Assembly: GCA_905198475.1 (NCBI GenBank)
Contig: CAJKCQ010000086.1
Location: 1 to 7,845, forward strand
Direction of reading: 5' to 3'
Source of the DNA: an uncultured Sutterella sp.
GTDB lineage: Bacteria > Pseudomonadota > Gammaproteobacteria > Burkholderiales > Burkholderiaceae_F
DNA: 7,845 nucleotides
The position numbers were made by a program, and so were the translations under genes. Below the pieces are notes generated by a model. It made no database searches. It worked only from the letters and a program-made list of their open reading frames with translations, and was not told where the DNA came from. Positions 1 to 4,832 of the stretch are shown here, piece by piece (the first letter of the stretch is position 1; each line of letters starts with the position of its first letter).

Positions 1-50
1 GGGCCGCCTCTCTTCGTGTCCGCACGAAGAGAGGCGGCCCGGCCGTTTTC
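1..50 (+). terminator. Probable rho-independent terminator of an unseen upstream gene
   Basis: Positions 1-18 and 23-40 are perfect reverse complements (18 bp) around a 4-nt TCCG loop. A T-rich stretch (GTTTTCTTATT) follows after five intervening bases. The long GC-rich stem and downstream Ts fit intrinsic termination of a plus-strand gene ending just left of the window. The five-base gap before the Ts is longer than ideal. In many betaproteobacteria rpoZ precedes spoT, so rpoZ is a guess for the missing gene. The repeat begins exactly at base 1, so a longer structure may be cut off. Confidence 0.6.
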
Positions 51-256
51 TTATTCATCGTATTCATCGCCCCCTCTTCCGGGCACTCCCGCGGCGGCGG
101 CGGGTTGAGGCCTTCCTCTACGGCGAAGCCGCCCTCCGCGGACTATGCTTTGGAAGAGGCGCGCGCAGCCCCCACGGAACAGCACGGCCCTGCAGAGAGC
201 CCGATCAACCCTCCGGGCGCCCGGGACGAACGCCTGCCGCGCGCATGCACAAGAAC
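51..256 (+). other. Non-coding leader upstream of spoT
   Basis: This is the stretch between the first hairpin and the spoT ribosome binding site. It contains a 9-bp perfect tandem repeat (TATTCATCG at 52-60 and 61-69), followed by GC-rich sequence. TTGAGG at 105-110 could be a -35 box and TATGCT at 144-149 could be a -10 box, but their spacing (33 nt) is wrong for a pair. I found no convincing sigma-70 promoter and no small gene. spoT may be transcribed from a weak promoter here or by read-through from upstream. Confidence 0.4.
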
Positions 257-262
257 AGGAAG
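257..262 (+). promoter_or_regulatory. Shine-Dalgarno site deciding the spoT start
   Basis: AGGAAG ends six bases before the ATG at 269. The in-frame ATG at 245, eight codons earlier, has no purine-rich motif at a suitable distance. The next internal ATG at 305 has only CCGGA upstream. The start at 269 is therefore preferred. Confidence 0.7.
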
Positions 263-268
263 AACGCC

Positions 269-2629
269 ATGGCCCTCGATTCCGCTCCGACTTTTCCGGA
301 CGACATGTACGCCACAGCCGACGAAGGCGCCAAGCCTTTGCCGACGCCGCCGAGGAAGCCCATATCCCCCTTTGGCTTCACCAAGCACCTGCAGCGTTCT
401 CCGATTCCCGTTCCCGTCATGCCCGCGAAGCTTCCCGACGCGGACCTGCCGCTCTTCACGCCGCAGCACTCCGACGGCGTCGTGACCGCACAGGCGCTCG
501 TGGACACCTGCCGGCTCTATCTCTCGCCCTCTGACGTCGAGAAGATCCGCGAGGCGTACCGCTACGCCGACAACGCGCACCTCGGGCAGTTCCGCAAGTC
601 GGGCGAGCCCTACATCACGCACCCCATCGCCGTCGCCTCGATCCTCGCCTCCTGGCGCATGGACGCCGAGACGATCGAAGCGGGCCTCATGCACGACGTG
701 CTCGAAGACACGGGCACGAGCAAGCGCGAGATGGCCGAGAAGTTCGGCATCGAGGTCGCGGAGCTCGTGGACGGCGTCTCCAAGCTCGACAAGCTCAAGT
801 TCTCCTCGAACGAAATCGCCCAGGCCGAGAGCTTCCGCAAGATGCTCCTCGCGATGTCGCGCGACGTGCGCGTGATTCTCGTCAAGCTCGCCGACCGCAT
901 CCACAACATGCGGACGCTCGGCGTGATGCGCCCCGAGAAGCGCGCCCGCATCGCCCGCGAGACGCTCGACATCTACGTGCCGATCGCGCACCGACTCGGC
1001 CTCAACAACGTCTTTCGCGAACTCCAGGAGCTCTCCTTCGCGAACCGCTATCCCTTGCGCTACCGCGTGCTCTATGAAAACGTCCTGAAGACGCGCAACA
1101 ACCGCCGCGAGTACCTCGAGAAGGTGCTGCACGACGCGAAGACCGCGCTCGCAAAGGCGGGGATCCCCTGCCGCATCCTCGGGCGCGACAAGACGATCTA
1201 CGGCATCTACAACAAGATGCGCGAGAAGCACCTCTCCTTCTCCGACGCGCTCGACATCTACGGCTTCCGCATCGTCGTACAGTCGCGCGACGACTGCTAC
1301 CTTGCATTGGGCGCCCTCCACCAGCGCTGGAAGCCCGTCAACGCCCGCTTCAAGGACTTCATCGCCATCCCGAAGTCGAACGGCTACCAGTCGATCCACA
1401 CGACCGTAATTGGTCCGGACGGCACGCCCGTGGAGTTTCAGCTGCGCACCGAGGCGATGCACCGCATCGACGAGGACGGCATCCTCGTGCACTGGCTCTA
1501 TGCATCCTCCGACGACACCTCGGACCTGCAGTCGCGCACGGCCGCCTGGCTGCAGAACCTCCTCGAGATCCAGCGCACGAGCTCGGACAGCACGGAGTTC
1601 CTCGAAAACATCAAGGTCGACCTCTTCCCGAACCAGATCTACGTCTTCACTCCGAAGGGCCGGATCATTTCGCTCCCGAAGGGCTCCACCGCGATCGACT
1701 TCGCCTACGAGATCCACACCGACATCGGCAACCACACCGAGGCCGTGCGCATCAACGGAGAGCCCAAACCCCTCACCGACGCGCTCAAGAACGGCGACCT
1801 CGTGCAGGTGATCACCTCGCCCGACACGCACCCGAGCCCCGCCTGGCTCTCATCGGTCCATTCCGGCCGCGCGCGCGCCGAGATCCGCCAGTACCTGAGG
1901 AGCTGCCAGTTCGACGAATCGACGAAGCTCGGGCGCCTTGCGCTCGAAGCGGTCGCGGCCAACCAGAAGATCGACCTGATGGCGATTCCGAGCTCGATCG
2001 AGCAGAAGCTTGCCCGCGAGTTCGGCGCGCAGAGCCTCGCCTCCCTCTACGCGATGATCGGCCTCGGGAAGGCGCTCCCCGCCGCGGTGCTCCACCGGCT
2101 GCGCATGCTGCTGCGCGAAGAGAACCTCGAGAGCACGAGCGGCGACCTGCCCGCCGTCATCGTCAACGGCAACGAAGGCGTCGCGCAGCACCTCGCCGTC
2201 TGCTGCCACCCGATCCCGGGCGACGAAATCACGGGCTACAACCGTCCGGGCCTCGGCCTCACCGTCCACCGCGAGGACTGTCCGCACGCGAAGCGCGGCA
2301 AGCAGGCTGATCCCGCCCGCTGGATGCACCTCGAGTGGGGTGCGACGAAGCCCGGAGCGCACTTCGCCGTGCCGCTCGAAGTCCGCGTGAAGGACTCCCA
2401 TGCCGGCCTCGCCACCGTGGCCGCGGCCGTCTCCGAAGCAAATTCGAGCATCACGGCCGTGACGCTCGAGGAGCGCGAAGCCGAGCACATCGTCCACGTG
2501 ACGGTGCTTGTGCGCGACCGCAACCACCTCATCCACGTCGTGCGCACGATCCGCCAGAACGAGGTCGTGCTCAAAGTGAAGCGCGTCTTCGAAGAGGGCT
2601 CCCCCACGAAGCGCCGCCTCTCGGTCTGA
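269..2629 (+). CDS. spoT: Bifunctional (p)ppGpp synthetase/hydrolase, SpoT/Rel family
   Basis: This cytosolic stringent-response enzyme makes (p)ppGpp from ATP plus GTP/GDP and hydrolyses it back. It is 786 residues from the preferred start. The first ~70 residues are a proline-rich extension compared with E. coli SpoT (702 aa). The HD hydrolase domain (~75-235) keeps its metal and catalytic set: R109, H118, H142-D143, E146-D147 and D209 in LADRIHNM. The synthetase domain (~295-420) has GRDKTIYGIYNKM, D329, RFKD at 360-363 and E389 in VEFQLRT. RFKD, rather than the EFDD type of RelA, is typical of bifunctional enzymes. A TGS domain lies at ~455-517 with H483, a helical region follows, a Cys-rich motif has C645-C646-H647 and C671, and an ACT domain covers ~698-777. 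All catalytic residues are present, so both activities are expected. The HWLYASS segment near 408 replaces the more usual HWxYK. The gene ends just before a strong terminator and converges on greB. Confidence 0.96.
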   Translation: MALDSAPTFPDDMYATADEGAKPLPTPPRKPISPFGFTKHLQRSPIPVPVMPAKLPDADLPLFTPQHSDGVVTAQALVDTCRLYLSPSDVEKIREAYRYADNAHLGQFRKSGEPYITHPIAVASILASWRMDAETIEAGLMHDVLEDTGTSKREMAEKFGIEVAELVDGVSKLDKLKFSSNEIAQAESFRKMLLAMSRDVRVILVKLADRIHNMRTLGVMRPEKRARIARETLDIYVPIAHRLGLNNVFRELQELSFANRYPLRYRVLYENVLKTRNNRREYLEKVLHDAKTALAKAGIPCRILGRDKTIYGIYNKMREKHLSFSDALDIYGFRIVVQSRDDCYLALGALHQRWKPVNARFKDFIAIPKSNGYQSIHTTVIGPDGTPVEFQLRTEAMHRIDEDGILVHWLYASSDDTSDLQSRTAAWLQNLLEIQRTSSDSTEFLENIKVDLFPNQIYVFTPKGRIISLPKGSTAIDFAYEIHTDIGNHTEAVRINGEPKPLTDALKNGDLVQVITSPDTHPSPAWLSSVHSGRARAEIRQYLRSCQFDESTKLGRLALEAVAANQKIDLMAIPSSIEQKLAREFGAQSLASLYAMIGLGKALPAAVLHRLRMLLREENLESTSGDLPAVIVNGNEGVAQHLAVCCHPIPGDEITGYNRPGLGLTVHREDCPHAKRGKQADPARWMHLEWGATKPGAHFAVPLEVRVKDSHAGLATVAAAVSEANSSITAVTLEEREAEHIVHVTVLVRDRNHLIHVVRTIRQNEVVLKVKRVFEEGSPTKRRLSV

Positions 2630-2635
2630 CCGGAC

Positions 2636-2657
2636 GGAAGGGGCTCCGCCCCCTTCC
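2636..2657. repeat. Short hairpin just after spoT
   Basis: GGAAGGGG (2636-2643) pairs with CCCCTTCC (2650-2657) around a 6-nt loop, seven bases past the spoT stop. No T-run follows on the plus strand, so it is not a classical terminator by itself. It may help block 3'-exonuclease decay, or back up the terminator that follows. Confidence 0.45.
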
Positions 2658-2672
2658 ACCCCTCAGAAGCGC

Positions 2673-2719
2673 AAACGCCTCCCTGAAGCCCTCGGGCCCC
2701 GGGGAGGCGTTTTGTTTTT
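2673..2719 (+). terminator. Rho-independent terminator of spoT
   Basis: AAACGCCTCCC (2673-2683) pairs perfectly with GGGAGGCGTTT (2702-2712). The GC-rich 18-nt interior can fold further. The T-run TTTTGTTTTT begins inside the stem and ends at 2719, giving a strong terminator for plus-strand spoT. Read on the minus strand the hairpin is followed only by GTTTGCGCTTCT. It may therefore terminate greB weakly from the other side. Confidence 0.85.
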
Positions 2720-2734
2720 CCGGCAGTCCGTTCT

Positions 2735-3292
2735 CTAGGGCAGCGGCTGCTCGTTCGTGTAGGTGACCTCAAGGATTTCGAGCGTGTCCACGCCCGCCGG
2801 ATGGGTCGAAGTGGCCGGGGTCGGGAGCTTCACTTCGTCACCCTCATGGTGCTTGAGAAGCACGCGGGCGATCGGGCTGATCCAGCTCACGTCGCCGTGC
2901 TCGGCGTCCGCCTCGTCGATGCCGACGATGCGGATCTTGCGCTCCTCGCCGCGCTGATTGGCGTAGAGCACCGTAGCGCCGAAGAAGACCTGGTCGGTCT
3001 CGGGGTGAAGAGCGGGATCCACCACCTCCGCGGACTCGATGCGCTTGTTGAGAAAGCGGATGCGCCGGTCGATCTCGCGCAGACGCTTCTTGCCGTAGAG
3101 GTAGTCGCCGTTCTCGGAGCGGTCGCCGTTGCTCGCCGCCCAGGCGACGACGTTCACGACGTCGGGGCGCTCGACGTTCACCAGGCGCTCGCGCTCGTCG
3201 AGAAGCCTGCGGTAGCACGCGGGCGTCATGTAGTTCTTCGTATTGGGAGGAAGCCCGGGGAGCTTCACCTCGTCATCGTCATCCTGAGACAT
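2735..3292 (-). CDS. greB: Transcription elongation factor GreB
   Basis: GreB enters the secondary channel of RNA polymerase and stimulates cleavage of backtracked RNA so that stalled complexes resume. The protein is 185 residues. The N-terminal coiled-coil finger (~22-92) contains WAASNGDRSENGDYLYGKKR, with the acidic tip pair D57 and E60 that coordinates the catalytic Mg. LREIDRRIRFLNKRI closes the coiled coil. The FKBP-like C-terminal domain (~100-178) has VFFGATV, RIVGIDE and SPIARVLLKHHEGDEV. These motifs match GreB better than GreA. About 17 acidic N-terminal residues extend beyond E. coli GreB. AGGA about nine bases before the ATG supports the start. The gene converges on spoT with about 105 nt between stops, an adjacency I recall from other betaproteobacteria. 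It lies downstream of tRNA-Ala on the same strand, only ~24 nt past that gene's terminator, and I see no good promoter of its own. Confidence 0.95.
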   Translation of the reverse strand: MSQDDDDEVKLPGLPPNTKNYMTPACYRRLLDERERLVNVERPDVVNVVAWAASNGDRSENGDYLYGKKRLREIDRRIRFLNKRIESAEVVDPALHPETDQVFFGATVLYANQRGEERKIRIVGIDEADAEHGDVSWISPIARVLLKHHEGDEVKLPTPATSTHPAGVDTLEILEVTYTNEQPLP

Positions 3293-3315
3293 GGCAGCAA
3301 TTCCTGCGGCATAGC

Positions 3316-3351
3316 AAAAAGCCCCGGAAGACGAAACAACCGAGGCTTTTT
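3316..3351 (-). terminator. Rho-independent terminator after tRNA-Ala
   Basis: Positions 3316-3327 and 3340-3351 form a 12-bp stem with one C-A mismatch (3324/3343) and a 12-nt loop. On the minus strand the stem ends in CTTTTT, immediately downstream of the tRNA 3' end (3366). The arms are A-rich and T-rich at both ends, so it could work in either direction, but the only upstream gene is the minus-strand tRNA. Confidence 0.8.
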
Positions 3352-3365
3352 ACAAGAATTCGTGG

Positions 3366-3441
3366 TGGTGGAGAAGAGGAGGATCGAACTCCCGACCTCT
3401 GCATTGCGAACGCAGCGCTCTCCCAGCTGAGCTACTTCCCC
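3366..3441 (-). tRNA. tRNA-Ala, anticodon CGC
   Basis: The reverse complement folds as a complete 76-nt cloverleaf. The acceptor stem is GGGGAAG/CTTCTCC, with A73 and an encoded CCA (3366-3368). The D arm is GCTC/GAGC. The anticodon stem CTGCG/TGCAG carries loop TTCGCAA, giving anticodon CGC, which reads GCG. The T arm is GGGAG-TTCGATC-CTCCT. The G3:U70 wobble pair, the main identity element for alanyl-tRNA synthetase, is present and confirms the specificity. GCG is common in this GC-rich genome, so a dedicated CGC isoacceptor is sensible. The gene stands alone, with its own promoter-like boxes and terminator. Confidence 0.97.
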
Positions 3442-3457
3442 GCACCGGAGGAGAGGA

Positions 3458-3486
3458 ATTGTGCCCTCAGAAGCGCCGTTGCGCAA
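3458..3486 (-). promoter_or_regulatory. Candidate sigma-70 promoter of tRNA-Ala
   Basis: Read on the minus strand, TTGCGC (3481-3486) lies exactly 17 nt before CACAAT (3458-3463, four of six consensus bases). The -10 box ends 16 nt before the tRNA 5' end, so transcription would begin about nine bases upstream of the mature tRNA. The -35 matches consensus only in TTG. The promoter assignment is inferred from position and spacing. Confidence 0.5.
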
Positions 3487-3501
3487 GTACTTTGAATCAA
3501 A

Positions 3502-3519
3502 ATACCGCATATACGGTAT
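3502..3519. promoter_or_regulatory. Near-perfect palindrome between tRNA-Ala and holC
   Basis: ATACCG (3502-3507) and CGGTAT (3514-3519) flank CATATA. The 18 bp match their own reverse complement at 16 positions. An overlapping alternative pairs AATACC (3501-3506) with GGTATT (3526-3531) and GCATA (3507-3511) with TATGC (3517-3521). This AT-rich patch is conspicuous in GC-rich sequence. It sits just upstream of the tRNA -35 box and in the divergent upstream region of holC, so it could be an operator or an activating element. I recognise no specific regulator. Confidence 0.35.
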
Positions 3520-3618
3520 GCGATAGGTATTGGCGCGCTTCCCGCAGCCCGAGTGCGCCGGCCCCGCGGCGGCGGCGTCCGCGCGGAATCGCCGGCCCCA
3601 TGCGCCATAATGATGAAC

Positions 3619-4047
3619 ATGCAGAAAATTGACTTTCACTTCAACGTTCCCAACCGCCTGAGGTACGCCTGTCTCGTCGCGCGCACCGTCTACAAGCGCG
3701 GGCTCACGCTCGCGCTCTGGACCTCCGACGCCGAGCGGCTGCGCAGTCTCGACGCGCTCCTCTGGCGCTTCGACGACCTCGCGTTCCTGCCGCACGCCCG
3801 CTGCGGCAGCCGCCTCGAGGGTGAAACGCCAATCCTGCTCTCCACGAACCTCGCAGAGCTCAAGGGCGACGTGCTGCTCCTTCTTGACGACCATCTGCCG
3901 GGAAACTGGAAGACGGAGTTCGAGCGCTTCGCCCGCATCATCGACGTGGTGAGCACGGAGCCGCAGGAGCTCAAGCTTTCGCGCGAGCGCTACCGCGCCT
4001 ACAAGGCCCAGGGCGTGGAGCTCGCAGCCTACGACCGCCGTCAGTAG
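3619..4047 (+). CDS. holC: DNA polymerase III, chi subunit (HolC)
   Basis: Chi joins psi in the clamp-loader complex and binds the C-terminal tail of SSB, helping polymerase III act on SSB-coated lagging-strand DNA. The 142-residue product is close to E. coli chi (147 aa). The start MQKIDFHFNVPNRLRYACLVARTVY resembles betaproteobacterial HolC (IDFHxNVPDKLxYxCRL). LDALLWRFDDLAFLPH (44-59) and the C-terminal SRERYRAYKAQG (121-132) match the family's LW..PxxFxPH and ARERYKAYR segments. No Rossmann-type or catalytic motif is expected, since chi has no enzymatic activity. ATGs at 3610, 3613 and 3619 are all in frame; I choose 3619 from the family N terminus. None has a convincing Shine-Dalgarno. 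The gene is followed after 64 nt by an alanine-rich unknown protein. Confidence 0.92.
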   Translation: MQKIDFHFNVPNRLRYACLVARTVYKRGLTLALWTSDAERLRSLDALLWRFDDLAFLPHARCGSRLEGETPILLSTNLAELKGDVLLLLDDHLPGNWKTEFERFARIIDVVSTEPQELKLSRERYRAYKAQGVELAAYDRRQ

Positions 4048-4055
4048 CCGACCGA

Positions 4056-4096
4056 TCTTCCCGCCTCTCCCCCTCTTTTCTCCTCCCTCACCCTTT
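4056..4096 (+). other. Polypyrimidine tract between holC and the next gene
   Basis: Of 41 bases, 39 are C or T; the exceptions are G4063 and A4090. It fills most of the 64-nt gap and ends at the GAGGA ribosome binding site (4097-4101) of the following gene. The RNA would be C/U-rich and unstructured, as Rho loading sites are, but no function is shown. Confidence 0.4.
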
Positions 4097-4111
4097 GAGG
4101 ATTTGACCGCG

Positions 4112-4579
4112 ATGAACCGACAGGAACCCGTCATCGACGCGAACGCCACAACGAGCGTGCTGCTCACGCACCGCGTCCCCTTGTCCTGGGAGGAATTGGT
4201 CCGCATTGCGCCGGCGGAGGCCCCGCGCGAACCGACGCTCACGCTCCCGCCTGCAGCCGAGTCCGCGCCCGTCCCGCCGACGGCGGCGGCAAAAGCGCCC
4301 GAACCGGCGCCGGCCGCCCCCGCAGCGCCCGCACCCGCTCCCGCCGAACCGCAGCCGCTTCTCCTCACCGACGCCGAGAAGAAGGCGATCATCGCGCGCC
4401 TTGCGCCCGGAATCGAAGCCACCGTCCGCCAGGGGCTGCGCGACGCGCTCGACCTCGCCGTCTCCAACGCCGTCACGCGCCTCAAGGCCGACCTCGAGCG
4501 CACGCTCTCCGCGCAGGTCGTGCAGGCCGTGGACAAGGAGATCCGCCGGGCGGACCTCTCCGACATCGTCAAGCGGTGA
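4112..4579 (+). CDS. Alanine/proline-rich protein of unknown function between holC and valS
   Basis: The protein is 155 residues with three visible parts. The N terminus (~1-35) includes VLLTHRVPLSWEELVRIAP. A low-complexity Ala/Pro-rich linker runs from ~36 to ~82. The C terminus (~83-155) is a helical, amphipathic region starting LLLTDAEKKAIIARLAPG, with charged heptad-like spacing and ending DKEIRRADLSDIVKR. There is no signal peptide, membrane segment or catalytic motif, so it is probably a cytosolic binding or scaffolding protein. Burkholderiales genomes carry DUF2486 proteins of similar make-up, which I recall near holC; that assignment is tentative. The ATG at 4112 has GAGGA ten bases upstream. 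A TTG at 4103 is possible but only one base from that site. It lies 64 nt after holC and 253 nt before valS, and may share a transcript with holC. Confidence 0.82.
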   Translation: MNRQEPVIDANATTSVLLTHRVPLSWEELVRIAPAEAPREPTLTLPPAAESAPVPPTAAAKAPEPAPAAPAAPAPAPAEPQPLLLTDAEKKAIIARLAPGIEATVRQGLRDALDLAVSNAVTRLKADLERTLSAQVVQAVDKEIRRADLSDIVKR

Positions 4580-4691
4580 AGCTCTGCAGCGGCGGCTGAG
4601 CCCCGCACCCACCGCCGCGCCCGTCCGTAGCGCCCTGCGTTCGTGAGAAAATTGCCGAACCAATGATTTTTTGACGCATCGACCCGACCGG

Positions 4692-4750
4692 AGGGCCTGC
4701 GGCGCCCTGAGGCGCTCCCCCGGGCCCGCTTCGGGCCGACCGCCCTTTTT
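4692..4750 (+). terminator. Two hairpins and a T-run upstream of valS
   Basis: AGGGC (4692-4696) pairs with GCCCT (4704-4708). GGCCCG (4723-4728) then pairs with CGGGCC (4732-4737) around a CTT loop. Eight bases later comes TTTTT (4746-4750). This could terminate the holC transcript, or act as a leader attenuator for valS. AGGGC can alternatively pair with GCCCT at 4742-4746, giving mutually exclusive folds. The gap before the Ts is long for a textbook terminator. Apart from this, the 253 nt between the genes show no clear promoter. Confidence 0.4.
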
Positions 4751-4832
4751 CATCCCCGACGCCGTGCGCGGCGCGGCTGCAGGAGACCTTCTCCCGCGCC
4801 GCCCTCCGGCGCCAATTTCTTTCTGTGAAGTC

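Noticed and set aside
143..1831. 562-codon minus-strand open frame opposite spoT
   Set aside because: It lies antisense to a clear spoT reading frame; its sequence is rich in Val/Asp/Glu/Leu, as expected from reversed GC-rich codons, and shows no family motif.
2801..3430. 209-codon plus-strand frame opposite greB and into tRNA-Ala
   Set aside because: It is antisense to greB and reads through the tRNA; a compositional artefact.
3556..3599. 10-bp direct repeat CGCCGGCCCC at 3556-3565 and 3590-3599
   Set aside because: In a GC-rich patch of C and G runs this short repeat is likely by chance.
3265..4608. 447-codon minus-strand frame spanning tRNA-Ala, holC and the next gene
   Set aside because: It runs through a complete tRNA gene and antisense to two supported genes; no family resemblance.
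4671..4832. 54-codon upstream extension of valS from a TTG
   Set aside because: ValS family proteins begin near the ATG at 4833; the extension is translated hairpin sequence with no family match.
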